NCBI RefSeq assembly: GCF_000283155.1
Contig: NW_004454160.1
Coordinates: forward strand, 3,651,249 to 3,715,248
Direction of reading: 5' to 3'
Origin: Ceratotherium simum simum
Lineage: Eukaryota; Chordata; Mammalia; Perissodactyla; Rhinocerotidae
DNA: 64,000 nucleotides
The first letter of the stretch is position 1. Every line of letters begins with the position of its first letter. This document shows, in pieces, positions 35,120-46,184 of the stretch. The notes under the pieces were generated by a model, which saw only the letters and a list, made by a program, of their open reading frames with translations, searched no databases and was not told the DNA's origin. The translations under genes were made by a program, and so were the position numbers.

Positions 35120-35640
35120 CAACAAATCTATGCCAGGTGTGTGGGAGGCAGACAGGGGAAAATGAAACATACTGGTGTTCACAATCTAGATGAAGAACTG
35201 ATACAACCCAGTAAGTGCCCCAACAGAAACAGCAGGCAAGGGAAGGTAGCCTGGGAAGCCAGGGGTGTAGCATCTCTGCTGAGATTTTAAGAGGGTCATT
35301 GCACGGTGGGGGTGCATGGAAGGAACCATGAGCTCTGGAACTGGAAGAAGACCTGCTTAGTAGAGTAGAGAAGAGGCTGGGAAGGTAGACTGAGGCTGGC
35401 TGTGAAGGATTCCTGACATTTTTAAGTCTGACATCTGCCCTCACACAGTAGGGTCGCAAGCAGGTTTTAATGTATGGGAGGAGCACAGACGTATCTGTTT
35501 TAGAACTAGCCCTTGGATGAGCCAAGAAAAATGGTGGCAAGACAAGTGACAAGACTCATGAAATAACCTAGACAAGAGCTGAAGGCAACACCAAGAAGGC
35601 AGAGTCAAGGAACATTTTGGAAGGAACGCACAGTACAAAT
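35120..35640 (-). mobile_element. Probable L2 LINE fragment, reverse orientation
   Basis: Plus strand includes 'gaagaggctgggaaggtaga', 'tgaggctggctgtgaagga' and 'gacaagactcatgaaataacc', which resembles reverse L2 internal sequence. The 172-codon minus frame over it is repeat-derived. Confidence 0.4.
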
Positions 35641-35771
35641 GAGCGGGAAAAGGATCTTGAAGTTGGCTCCTAGGCAAACATAACAAGATTATAAAATTGC
35701 CCTTTGATTGATCTCAATTCTTGTGATCATGGAGAGAGAAGAGAGAAAGTCACTTCAACATTCATGAGCAG

Positions 35772-36240
35772 GGGCCAGCCCCATGGTGTAGTGGTTAAGT
35801 GTGTGCGCTCCGCTGCTGGCGGCCCAGGTTTGGATCCTGGGCGCGTACTGATGCACCGCTTGTCAGGCCATGCAGTGGTGGCGTCCCATATAAAGTGGAG
35901 GAAGATGGGCACAGATGTTAGCCCAGGGCCAGTCTTCCTCAGCAAAAAGAGGAGGATTGGCATGGATGTTNNNNNNNNNNNNNNNNNNNNNNNNNNNNNN
36001 NNNNNNNNNNNNNNNNNNNNNNNNNNNNNNNNNNNNNNNNNNNNNNNNNNNNNNNNNNNNNNNNNNNNNNACCGTCGCATTGCTTGTCAGCCCATGCTGC
36101 GGCAGCGTCTCATATAAAGTGGAGGAAGATGGGCACAGATGTTAGCCCAGGGCCAGTCTTCCTCAGCAAAAAGAGGAGGATTGGCATGGATGTTAGCTGA
36201 GGGCTGATCTTCCTCACAAGAAAATAAAAAATAAAATATT
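35772..36240 (+). mobile_element. Compound ERE-type SINE (short class) around an assembly gap
   Basis: The left part (35772-35970) has the head, B box, CATATAAAGTGGAGGAAGATGG and GATGTTAGCCCAGGGCCAG segments up to GGCATGGATGTT. After the gap, a second partial copy (36071-36240) restarts in the head and runs to an A-rich tail. A single near-identical target-site duplication, AACATTC(A/G)TGAGCAG, flanks the whole at 35757-35771 and 36242-36256. Confidence 0.85.
35971..36070. other. Assembly gap, 100 N
   Basis: Exactly 100 unresolved bases between two partial ERE copies. Sequence on the right side of the gap restarts inside the SINE head. Confidence 0.95.
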
Positions 36241-36256
36241 GAACATTCGTGAGCAG

Positions 36257-37204
36257 TTCTAGATCCAGACAAAGTCTAGCCAATGTGAAGAGATGGTTAG
36301 AATGGCGGTAGTCAACTGTTAATGCTGAAGAGGCCACTGACATGGATGTCGACAACACCAGGATGAAAGGAGGTGTGAAGATGCAACATAGATGGTGCCG
36401 GCTGGCAGCCAGGGCTTCAGAGGAGAAAGGGTCACTGAATCAACACTCCAAAGAAGTGATCTGGAAGGACTCCACACCTCCTAGGATCCAGAGAAGGCTC
36501 ATCTTCAGAATGAGAGGTTTAAGAAGGAGCAGCAACAGGCAAGCTGAAGATAAGAGGGTGAAGGTTTTTACACAAAGGCATAAGTTTTTTGATGATAATT
36601 ACAGAGAATACAATAGAAGTTAAATTCAGCATGGAAGAGAGGCAGGGCTGGGGGTGCAGAGGGGTTGTGAAAGGACCAGAGGAATCAGGAAGCAAGTTGG
36701 TCACCATGAAGGTCTACAGTGTCTCTTTATTTCCTCCAAACACCTATCAACCACTCAAATATCACTAGTTCACTTCCATACTTCTTTTAAAATGCAAAGA
36801 AACCATGGTAGCAGTTATATACAGTATAGTCAAAGTTATTTTTGTTCTTATTGAAATGGATTTGGGGCCAAGGTCAAACTCAAGAGAACCTAGCCTTTAA
36901 CACTGAATCAAACAAAGGTGCCAGTGAAGGTAGATTTCAAGACTATACCACCTAACATAGGCGTTAGCCAAGAGGCCATGGTCAATAGCAAAGCTCAGTT
37001 TAAATTAGGCCCCTTGGAGAAGAGTCCAAATATTAAGGGAATTATGGCCCCTAAGGTGACCACACATCCCTTCCCCCAGAGAAAGCACCATCTTTCAGAG
37101 AAGTATCCAAGGCTGATAATGTTGATAATGCAGTATGTTTCCTGAAACCTAAAACAAGTTCACCATTGAGGCAACGCCAAGAAATGAGCATAACTGATAA
37201 GGTT
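36257..37204. other. Intergenic just downstream of TENT5C, no recognised gene
   Basis: Unassigned DNA between the compound SINE and the TENT5C polyadenylation signals. No repeat family recognised. Confidence 0.4.
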
Positions 37205-37223
37205 TTCTTTTTTTAAATAGATC

Positions 37224-37250
37224 TTTATTTCTCACACTCAAAGCTTTATT
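37224..37250 (-). terminator. TENT5C: Paired AATAAA polyadenylation signals of TENT5C
   Basis: Two canonical AATAAA hexamers on the minus strand occupy 37245-37250 and 37224-37229. Cleavage would be expected 10-30 bases further along the minus strand, near 37200-37235. With exon 1 at about 59.6 kb this gives a gene of about 22.4 kb, close to the human gene span I recall. Confidence 0.7.
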
Positions 37251-38279
37251 TCATCAAGTTCTAACACATTTTCTGTTGACAAATGATTTCACCTGCATCA
37301 CATAAGAAGGTCAGTGACCATCACACCCAAGAGGAAACCTCACATATCCTAGCCACCACTATAGAACAAATATAGAACAAAAAAGCTTCCAATTTAGTCT
37401 AATGAGTATCTTACTTTTCATCAACATTAATTTGGAAATTAATGGATAAAAACCCAATTTTCCTAAAGCAGCTATTTTTTTAATCCAATAAAAAAAAGAG
37501 AGAGAGACCAGATGGCTTGAGTTTTAAAATGCCCACAGATTGAAATTATTTAACGACTTCCTCTTTAGTAGATGGTCTTCTCAACTTCCTATGCAAATGC
37601 ACATGACAATCTGCACCAACTCTTATTAGCCCAGGCAAAACTCCAAGCGTTTTCTTTTGCTTACACTTAAACTATTTTTTTAAAAGTGACAGGTAAATAA
37701 GATTTAGAACTTGAACTCACAAAAAAGCATTTTTTTTCCTGATCCTCACCTTGGAAGTCTCCACAAATAACGCTAAAAAGTTGCCAGGTCTTTTTAAATA
37801 CATCCCCCTACACACCTCCCTTGGTCCTCTGAATGAAACTGGATCCACTAGAATATGTTCCAAAGTCAGCTGTGACATTATGCTCTCTGCCAGATTCAGG
37901 ATACGAATCTAACCTTGGCAACTGGAAGTTCTTTCACCTTACAGAAGCCACCCAAAGGGTTCTGCCTAGCGTGAGCCCCATCAGATACCCAGGAAGTAAT
38001 GGCCCCGGTGAGCATCAGGGTCTCTTCTCACAACCGGATAACTATCATTTATTCTCTGGAAGAGGATGTTTGAGCTCAGAATCCAGCTGTATCCTAAAAC
38101 ACAGCACCAGTACCAGAAAGTTAACTAGAAAGGAGGTATTCCTCCAGTTAGGAAGTTGCTTTTGAGTGGCACCATTTCCCAAAGGTAACAATGCAGTACT
38201 AGTTAAAATCCTAACCTACCATGAAGGTAATGGGCCCAGTGGGGAGGCTGAAGGACAAGCAGATTTGGGGATTTAGCAC

Positions 38280-38285
38280 TTTATT
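38280..38285 (-). terminator. TENT5C: Possible alternative proximal polyadenylation signal
   Basis: A perfect AATAAA on the minus strand lies about 3.2 kb after the stop codon and about 1.05 kb before the distal signals. Use of it would shorten the 3' UTR. Single hexamers also occur by chance, so this is only a candidate. Confidence 0.35.
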
Positions 38286-41200
38286 AACACATCACCACAA
38301 AACACAGGTTCACACACAGCTCACAGTGACTCAAATTCCCAGGGAAAAATCAAACTGGGAAAACAAAACTTGAATGCCAAACCACATCTGTTAACACATG
38401 TCAGGACCCCAGCACCTTTCCTACCAGATTCTCCCCATCTGCCAGGTCCTCCCAAGGGTGGGCCATGCCACATCCCACATGCGCCAGCAGGAACCCTGAT
38501 TTGAAGGTGTTAGTGATATAGAGTTTAGTTTCAGAGTTGAAGTTACTGAGTAAGGAATAGTGTCTTACTGCCAAGGTAAGATTTAAGGGGGAAACTGAAG
38601 CTCAAGGCCAGGAATTCAGTGTGTACCCTTCTGCCAAAACAAGGCAAAAAGGTACTGTTGTAATCTCACTGCTGCTCAACCCGATTCCAAGAAGCAGGCT
38701 GGGGTAACAAGCCGCATACTTGCAGAAAGCATCAGCAAACTGTTCAGAGTCCTAAAGCAAATGAGACTGCTTAATTTATATCAAAACTTGCACTTGAACT
38801 TTAGTGCCCTTGGCCACTGCCAAGTTTCATGTTACTCAACACACACAAAAAAGAGGAACCACTGGACTCAGTACAAGTTCAGAGTACCTGGTGCTTATGT
38901 GAGCAGCATGAAGGGCAGCTTTTAGCTAGAATTTCCAGACACCTGAGATTCAAGGTTACCTGGTCCACTCTGAGGCAGGCAAAAGGCTCGCAGAGCAGGT
39001 GGAGACACCACTACACCAGGGTGGTGTTTTAAAACTACAGCTTTGGTGTACATCTTTTTACCGTGATGGTTCTAGAACACATGTCTACTCTCAAACTCCA
39101 AAATAGCTGGGCTAAGAACTTCAGGTGAAGAGACTCTACCAAGATGGCCATCATGCAATGGTGGTAAAGAACTGGGGGGCTGGGAATTTCTAGCAACTTC
39201 TGTGCCTCCCTTCATCCTCAAAGGATAACTAGTACCATACAGGAAAAAAACATAGCAGAAAGAACTCCAAGGACAAACTGGAAATTTAATTACTTGATGT
39301 GGTTCTGATCCTATCTTCACCTGGAGCCTCATTACCCTGGTCCCCAAGCCTTCTAGTAGAAGCAATACTGACTTCTGTAGTAAGTCCTTATGTTGGCAGC
39401 TTCATCACATTTCAAAGCTTTAGTTAAACAGATCTGTCATTTTTGTGCAAACGTGTTGCCATCTGACCACAGTGGCAGCCTTTTAAGGTCATGGATGACC
39501 ACACAGTTTTTAAAGCTGGGATTCACTCTTCATTGCCCCCCTTTTAACACTGAAGCACCCTGGGGTCCCCCTCAATGCAGAATCAGACTTGACTCAAAGC
39601 CAATGAATTCAAATATAACTATGGTTCACAGGGAAACAGGAGCTGGTTACACCAAGAAGTGGCTTCTATTCACCTAATGCAGCACAACATGGACACCAGC
39701 TAAGCCACATCTGCTTTCAGGAGGACCAAGACATCACATTCCAGAAAAAACCTGAAAATATAATCTTTAGAAAAAGGTAAACCACTCATTTTCTACTAAG
39801 CATTTCTGCATTAAGGTAAAATTCATTGCTTAAAGCAAGGAGAGAGCAATCACTCAGGGCTTGAGATTTTTATGGCTACGGGAGAAAGCACAAATCAGGT
39901 GCACGGCTTTGACTGAATCACATTAGAAACGAAGCTGGCTGGCAATACTGAGCTTCTTTGCCCTTGATCCTCTAAAGTGATGCTATCTAATAGATCCCAC
40001 AAAAAGTTGCAAAAGACAAAATCCCTTATCTAAACCTACTGTTAAAGCAACAGTAGCCTAGAACTCTCCCATTTACTAAGCTTGCTTTAGACTAGAGATT
40101 AACACTGTTTTCCTTCTAAAGTGCAGAATATAAACAAGTTGGTCAAATCCACCAGAATAAGGAAGATTATTCTTCAATCACTCCATTCTTCCCCAAATAC
40201 ACCAGAACTGATCATTGCAAGGTGCCTCGGTAGTTCCGATGCACATGAGACTGGACTGAACGCTAAACCTCTACCTCACACACAGCACGGGGACACCAGG
40301 TTTGATTCTGTAGCAATTTTAAGCCAAAGAACTCTGCCCACAAGAGCAGATCATCCCATAGGTCACTCAGTCTTACTGAAATTCCTGAATTCATTTGCTG
40401 TCAAAAAAAAACTTAGAGAAGGGAATCACTATTTTTGACAAAAGAAAAACAAAAAATCAGCCAAAGTAATCCAGAAAAACAGCTTGTCATACTTGGAATG
40501 TGACCAAATTGGGTTTCCAATTAAAAACACGGGAAGACCCTCACGTCAGTTACCACAATGACTGTAGACTCAGCACAATCCTTAGTCTTGGGAAGAGCAA
40601 AACAAAAGTGATGAGATGATGAAGGGAAAAAAAGTGTCATTCAATAAGAATTCCTTAAAGAAAAAAAAAAAAATCAAACATTCATGTTTCCTATTTACAA
40701 TCACCCCCCCCACCACCACCACTATAATTCTACTTTAACATTATGTTCCACATTTTATTTTGTTTTCAAGTTACATTTCAAGAAAAGGTCATTTTTTTTC
40801 TCAGCAATATCTCACAACTCCTCATGATAGCACAGCATCTAAACCAGGAACCACTTCCAACCAGATCTCAGTCTCCAGCTACTGGCTTTGGTTTATTGAT
40901 GAAAGAAATCCTCAGCTCTGCTGACAGGGAATAAACATAAGCAATTTAGTCCTCGAACAAAAATTAAGTCACAAGAGCACCCTCATGTTTACCATTTACT
41001 GCCTGACTGAAATTGATACAAGAAAATAGACTATCAGCACAACTTCCACGTAACTGCAGAGAATCCCAAGCGAGGGCCCACACAGCCTACTCCAGGCTCA
41101 AGTGAGAAGACAGGTAGCTTAATACTTCTCATACCCTGCCCAAGCGTTTCCCCAGTCTCAATCATTGCACAGAGCTCAAATCCAACTGTGCTGATGTTTG

Positions 41201-41472
41201 GGACATGACATGTTAGTGTCTATCTTGGAAAGATGTGGATAGGTCATACTTCCCATAGCATTTTCCAAAGTGGCACTGGAATAACGGGGCCCTTCAGGGT
41301 TGGCTCATGATATACTGTAGACCCATCCAATGGGTACACAAAGGAAAAAAAAGCAGAATCAGAGCTGAGTTCCCCTTTAAAAGCCAAACACCTACATCTA
41401 AAAGGAGGCTCCCCTACCTGAGAGCCCTTGCCCTATTGGGGTTCCCACTGTGGAAACCCTCAGGTCTCAAGG

Positions 41473-42654
41473 TTAGTTACAGGGCAGCCAGGTAGGGTAC
41501 GGCTGGCTGTAGGTAACTGGAGGATGGGCAATGTAGTAGTTGTTGAAGTTGCCATCACTGACATAGGGAGCTGGCTGGTAGTAACAGGTGACGTTGGTGG
41601 CATTGGGGATGATGTTTTGTTCTGCCAGCACACGCAAGGCCAGGAGGGAGATGAGGTTCAGGGTCTGCCTCCGTTCGTGCCCCATGAGGCACACGGTGCT
41701 CTCATTCACTACCCTGCGAAGGATCATGAGGTAGTCGTACTTGCTCCTCTCTTCCTCGGCAAAGTGGTTTTGAAGGTAGGTCTCCAACTTCCTTTGCTGC
41801 TCGAGGATGTCCGGGAAGTCGATGAAAAACCTTGAGCACATGTAACGCTCCAGAGTTTTGATTTCTTCCTGGTCTGTGGGCCTGAAGTCCCGCACGAGAA
41901 GGTTGCTGTACTTGAGCAGTCCCCCGCCCCTGATCTCCTCAGGGTTCTTAGTGGCGATCAGTCTGTTCTGCAGATGGTCGAAGGCTTCCTCAAAGTCCCC
42001 GTACATGCTCTCCCCAATCACCGTGGGGTGGAGGTGCTCAGAGATGGGGTTACTGGAGCAGTCATAGAAAAAGAGCAAAGAATCCAGGATGATTTGAAAA
42101 GAGTCCACGCTAAACTCAAACTGACGCCGGATGGAGTCGACGAATTTCAGCTCCACATTCCTCCCGTTCTTGTTGGAGAGGGAGATCAGGCTCCAGCGGT
42201 CAGTGTCGGTGCAGACCTTCACCAGCTTCTGGACATAAGCCTCCTTCAGGGTAACTGGACTGATTTTGAGCTTGTTCACACCCTCTGGCAGGAAGTTCAG
42301 AAGGGAGCACAGAACCACATCTCTGACCAGTTGAAATTCTGCCTCTGTGGGAAGAGCCACGTGAAAGATTAGGTCCAGGTCTTTGCAACCCAAGCCGTTG
42401 TCTTTGACCAAGACGTGGCCAGCTGCAGAGCCATTCAGCCGGACGTCCCGCACTTTGATGCCTGCCTCCTCCAGCTGGCTGCGGACAGTCTGGACGATGT
42501 CCTTCAGAGTTATCTCCAGGGTTGGAAAGTTGCCTCGTCCGTGGATGGGCACGACCTCGGTCAAGACCTCATGCAGCCGGCTCACCTGATCCCAGGTGAG
42601 CACGCTGAAGGACACGCAGTCCCTGGTACTGGCACTGCTGCTCTCCTCCGCCAT
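41473..42654 (-). CDS. TENT5C: TENT5C (FAM46C) non-canonical poly(A) polymerase, 393 aa, complete
   Basis: The translated protein is recognisable over its full length as TENT5C/FAM46C, a cytoplasmic nucleotidyltransferase that extends poly(A) tails of mRNAs, especially those for secreted proteins made at the ER. It is best known in plasma cells and as a tumour suppressor in multiple myeloma. Visible motifs are the nucleotidyltransferase GS pair at G75-S76, the DxD pair D92/D94 in KDLDLIF, and the likely third carboxylate E168 in VELKF. The C terminus ends PTWLPCN before a TAA stop at 41473-41475. An open frame continues 21 codons upstream to an ATG at 42717, but those codons cross the splice acceptor and are intronic. 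The ATG at 42654 was chosen because it begins MAEESS, as in the human protein, and has A at -3 and G at +4. I recall the human protein as 391 aa; two extra residues lie near position 7-9. The CDS is in one exon. No frameshift or stop is seen, so a processed pseudogene is unlikely given the intact intron and promoter. Confidence 0.97.
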   Translation of the reverse strand: MAEESSSASTRDCVSFSVLTWDQVSRLHEVLTEVVPIHGRGNFPTLEITLKDIVQTVRSQLEEAGIKVRDVRLNGSAAGHVLVKDNGLGCKDLDLIFHVALPTEAEFQLVRDVVLCSLLNFLPEGVNKLKISPVTLKEAYVQKLVKVCTDTDRWSLISLSNKNGRNVELKFVDSIRRQFEFSVDSFQIILDSLLFFYDCSSNPISEHLHPTVIGESMYGDFEEAFDHLQNRLIATKNPEEIRGGGLLKYSNLLVRDFRPTDQEEIKTLERYMCSRFFIDFPDILEQQRKLETYLQNHFAEEERSKYDYLMILRRVVNESTVCLMGHERRQTLNLISLLALRVLAEQNIIPNATNVTCYYQPAPYVSDGNFNNYYIAHPPVTYSQPYPTWLPCN

Positions 42655-42680
42655 CCTAGGGGATGTTCTTGCCGGGGGAA
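42655..42680 (-). other. TENT5C: TENT5C exon 2 5' UTR segment and splice acceptor
   Basis: On the minus strand, a pyrimidine-rich tract and CAG end at 42681, so exon 2 begins at 42680 and 26 untranslated bases precede the start codon. A CTAAC branch-point-like sequence lies about 25 bases into the intron (complement of 42706-42710). This is what excludes the upstream ATG at 42717 from the mature mRNA. The boundary is read from sequence and not from transcripts. Confidence 0.85.
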
Positions 42681-42756
42681 CTGAAAGGGAGGGATGAGAA
42701 ACAGAGTTAGGATTCACTTCTACATGGCAAGGCAGCTCGACAGACTCAGAGAAGAT

Positions 42757-42900
42757 GGTGACTTATCTGTGAACATTTTCCTGTAAAATAGCGATAAATG
42801 GCACCTACTGCTGGGTGTTGCTGTGAGGATTAAATGAGTTAAATATATAAAGAACAGAGCCTGCAGGGAGTAAGGACAAAATACACATAAGCTTGCCCTA
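42757..42900 (+). mobile_element. MIR SINE 3' part, in TENT5C intron
   Basis: 'ttttcctgtaaaatagcgat', 'ctgctgggtgttgctgtgag', 'gattaaatgagttaaatat'. It lies about 75 bases into the intron from exon 2. Confidence 0.65.
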
Positions 42901-43734
42901 CACCAAATTCGATAACTTCATAAGTCTGTTTTATGTGGGTTTCATTTCTTTGTTTGCTTTGTCTGCATGACAGTTGGGGGTGGAGTGTGCTGGTTTGTGT
43001 GAAGGGAAGCAGACAAACTTATTAGACCTAGTAACCAAAACACAACATTATTCCATAGAATGCCTATAGGTTTTGCTAATTGTCCTTGTTTTCTATGGAA
43101 ATGCCCTCTCCTGCTTTTGGCTCCCTCACTACATCCTCAATCGGTTGACACCTAGGGTACAACGCCCACACACAGAACACATGATCCACAAAAAATGAAG
43201 GCCTCCTTCACTCCACGAATAGACGAATTCTCAACTCTGGGCTACAACCATCCCTAGAAGAGGGAGTCAGGTCACTCCTGCTGGAGTCAAGTACACGGAT
43301 GTCCTGTTAGCAAGAATCTCATGGCCTCTCACTTACAGGAGCAGTCTGCCCTACAACACACACCTCTGTCATCCAGGGGAGGACTGAGGAGTTGTCTGAA
43401 TGACAAAATTCCTGGGTAACAAAGGGTTAGGTCAGCTATGTAATGGAACCGCACCACCCAGCAAGGAGGCCCTACACAGGATGTGGGAAACTTCCTCAGG
43501 GCAGTGTGAGCTTTCCATGGGATTTCGGAAATAGTGGAAAGATTTTGAAAAACGTTACAGCTACCTGAGATGAAAAAAGTTAGCACTCAGTACTAGAAGA
43601 AAAATATCACTTCTCACACTTCAACTGCTAGAACCACAAAATTACCAAAGCAATTTTAAATTAAGTTGTACTTTTCAGAAAATGAAACACAACAGATGCC
43701 TGGAAATCCTAATATATAAAAACAAACACTGGGG

Positions 43735-43980
43735 GCGCCGGCCCGGTGGCGCAAAGCGGTTAAGTGCGCGCGCTCCGCTGCGGCGGCCCGGGGTTCGCTG
43801 GTTCGGATCCCGGGCGTGCACCAACGCACTGCTTGGCAAGCCATGCTGTGGTGGCGTCCCATATAAAGTGGAGGAAGATGGGCACAGATGTTAGCCCAGG
43901 GCCGTCTTCCTCAGCAAAAAAAGAGGAGGATTGGCGGATGTTAGCACAGGGCTGATCTCCTCACCAAAAAAAAAAAAAAA
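43735..43980 (+). mobile_element. ERE-type SINE (short class), first of a tandem pair
   Basis: Complete: CGCCGGCCCGGTGGCG head, GGTTCGGATCCCGGG B box, CATATAAAGTGGAGG, GATGTTAGC repeats and a poly(A) run. The flanking direct repeat AAAACAAACACTGGGG occurs at 43719-43734 and 43981-43996. Confidence 0.95.
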
Positions 43981-43994
43981 AAAACAAACACTGG

Positions 43995-44222
43995 GGGCCG
44001 GCCCGGTGGCATAGTGGTTAAGTTTGCGCGCTCCGCTTCGGCGGCCTGGGGTTCGCCGGTTCAGATCCCGGGCACAGACTGACGCACCTCTTGTCAAGCC
44101 ATGCTGTGGCGGCGTCCCATATAAAGTACAGGAAGATGTTAGCCCAGGGCCAGTCTTCCTCAGCAAAAAGAGGAGGATTGGCAATGGATGTTAGCTCAGA
44201 GCTAATCTTCCTCACCAAAATA
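43995..44222 (+). mobile_element. ERE-type SINE (short class), second of a tandem pair
   Basis: Begins directly at the downstream target-site copy of the preceding SINE, and runs through the head, B box, CATATAAAGTACAGGAAGATG and GATGTTAGCTCAG to an A-rich end. No independent clean target-site duplication was found. Confidence 0.9.
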
Positions 44223-45606
44223 AAACCCACAAATACTAATATATTAGAAAGTCAAAATGCCTGTGGCTCCACACAGGTCAAATGTTAGCTAGATGGACAT
44301 AAGACCTGAAACAATAAGTCAAGGTACTGTCCTCAGACCTCACTGTGAACGGTCTTCCCACCCTCTCCACCTCTCTGACTTGCTAGACACACACAAACTC
44401 CATCCCCAGGACTTCGGCAGTTGCACTGTTCGGAAGTTGCTGCTTTTGAATGCACATCCAGCATGCATTGTCCTGGGATTCCAACTTAAATTTTAGTCTT
44501 GCACTGGTGCCAGGGATCCTTGCCTTACCCACAGCACTCAGATCAATGGGATGGTTGTCACTCAGTGATGGGGCACCACTGGATACACCAAGAGGAGCTT
44601 TCCCGGAGCTGGCCATTAAGAAGGTGGGTGAGAGCACAACATGTCAATACAAGGCAGTGTGTGGTAAAAAGAAAATGGAATATTTAAGGCAGAAGAAAGG
44701 AGTGTCCTCTGACTGGGGTGAACAGGAAGGCCACAGAAGAGTTCACTTATGGGGAGGGGACACAAGCCAGTGGAAAGGCAATGTGAGCTCTCAGCTGGGG
44801 CTGCGGGGCAGAAGGTAGCATGCAGCCAAGACCTGGCAAGCTGTCCAGTCTGGCCATCAGGCACCTCTCCTCAAGCAAGGTCACAGGCTCCCTTCAGTAC
44901 CTAGGTTAAGGGACTGAATTTGCTTGGCTGGCAATGGGAAGGTTGATCACATGATCAAAGCAGGCTCTAGGAAGACCAATCTGGGAGTGAGCACTCCTCT
45001 GCGTGCTACAGAAGAATACTTGCCAAGGGGAAAATGAAAGGTTCCCTTCAAACCTGTTTGGCCAGTATTAAAAAGCCATAGGCTATCTAGATCATCCTTC
45101 CAAAGCACCCCTAAGTTAAGAATATCAAGCTAAATTTGTGATGAAATGCTTAATGTTTATTGTGGCTGGCATTTGGCTTCAAGTCAGAGTTGAGACAGTG
45201 GAGTTCTTTTTCATGTGCTCTATGTACACTTGCTTTGTTGTGGCCCCTTTTATGATTAGCATACAGTACACCTGTGCCTGTTACATAGGTACACAATTAA
45301 GTTCAAATGATTACAGAAAGGTATGGCTCTAGCTTCATTTTAGAGACTGCAATACTCCGATTTGGTGACACAGGTTTCTGTCAGGTATGTTGATCTACCT
45401 ATGAAATATAATTTGCTTTACTTTGTGTGTCACCTGTTACTGTGCTTCCAAGGCTCACATTTATGATACAAAGACGAGAAGTCACAGCAACGGAGGAGCC
45501 TCAATTCCATCAGTACTTGGATTAGAAAGAACCATTAATTTTAAGAAAATCTCCAGGAAGAACCTCAACAATGTTGCAGAGGAGAACAACCATAGGAATG
45601 ACTTCT
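44223..45606. other. TENT5C intron sequence, nothing recognised
   Basis: Unique-looking intronic DNA. A 122-codon plus frame at 44450-44818 shows no domain. Confidence 0.4.
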
Positions 45607-45620
45607 GACTCATGCCTTTT

Positions 45621-45857
45621 GTGTGTGTGTGTGAGGAAGATCAGCTCTGAGCTCACATCCGATGCCAATCCTCCTCTTTTTGCTGAGGAAGATTGGCCCT
45701 GGGCTAACATCCGCGCCCATCTTCCTCTACTTTATAGGGGATGCTGCCAGGGCTTGACAAGCGGTGCCTCAGTGTGCGCCCGGGATCCGAACCAGCGAAC
45801 CCCGGGCCGCCAAAGCGGAGTGCGGGCACTTAACTACTGCACCACTGGGCCAGCCCC
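45621..45857 (-). mobile_element. ERE-type SINE (short class), reverse orientation
   Basis: The reverse complement gives a GGGGCTGGCCCAGTGG head, a B box and the CATCC/CTATAAAGTAGAGG segment. It ends in a tail that reads as GTGTGTGTGTG on the plus strand. Target-site duplication GACTCATGCCTTTT is exact at 45607-45620 and 45858-45871. A CA tail instead of poly(A) is unusual. Confidence 0.95.
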
Positions 45858-45871
45858 GACTCATGCCTTTT

Positions 45872-46184
45872 TCTAAAGGAGCTGTTAAAAAAGAAGTCAT
45901 CTAGAGTTAAAGTCAGGACAACTCTTACCTCTAGAACAGTAGTTCTTAACATCAGAGGAGGGGCATCTAAGACCAGCGAGAATCTGACGCAAGCTCTCTC
46001 CTTCCCCTGGCGGGGGAGTTACATACACGCATGAGAATTTTCATATATTTTTGTAATCTCTGAACTGGTAGTAGAGTCAAAGTTAGAATCTGTTATAGAC
46101 TGAAAATCTGTAAGGTTCATATAGGAGGAGAAGCAGGACTAGCCAGAAAAGTTACAAAAAATAGGAATGATGCACACCAGCCTC
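45872..46184. other. TENT5C intron sequence
   Basis: Contains 'acagtagttcttaacatcag...aggggcatctaagaccagcg', which could be part of an old DNA-element end. Nothing firm. Confidence 0.35.

Larger units (their letters stand above)
37205..41472 (-). other. TENT5C: TENT5C 3' UTR, about 4.3 kb
   Basis: The region runs from the TAA stop to a pair of minus-strand AATAAA signals near 37.22-37.25 kb. A UTR this long agrees with the large 3' UTR I recall for the human gene. No SINE, LINE or LTR fragment was recognised in it, in contrast to the repeat-rich sequence on both sides, which supports it being constrained exon sequence. It contains a G-rich stretch in the mRNA sense (complement of 40703-40720) and an internal AATAAA at 38280-38285 that could yield a shorter UTR. 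Short open frames in both strands look like chance. The exact 3' end is inferred. Confidence 0.75.

Noticed and set aside
42655..42717. Upstream in-frame ATG extending TENT5C by 21 residues
   Set aside because: The extra codons run through the splice acceptor and branch region at 42681-42717, so they are intronic. The MAEESS start has a strong context and matches the human protein.
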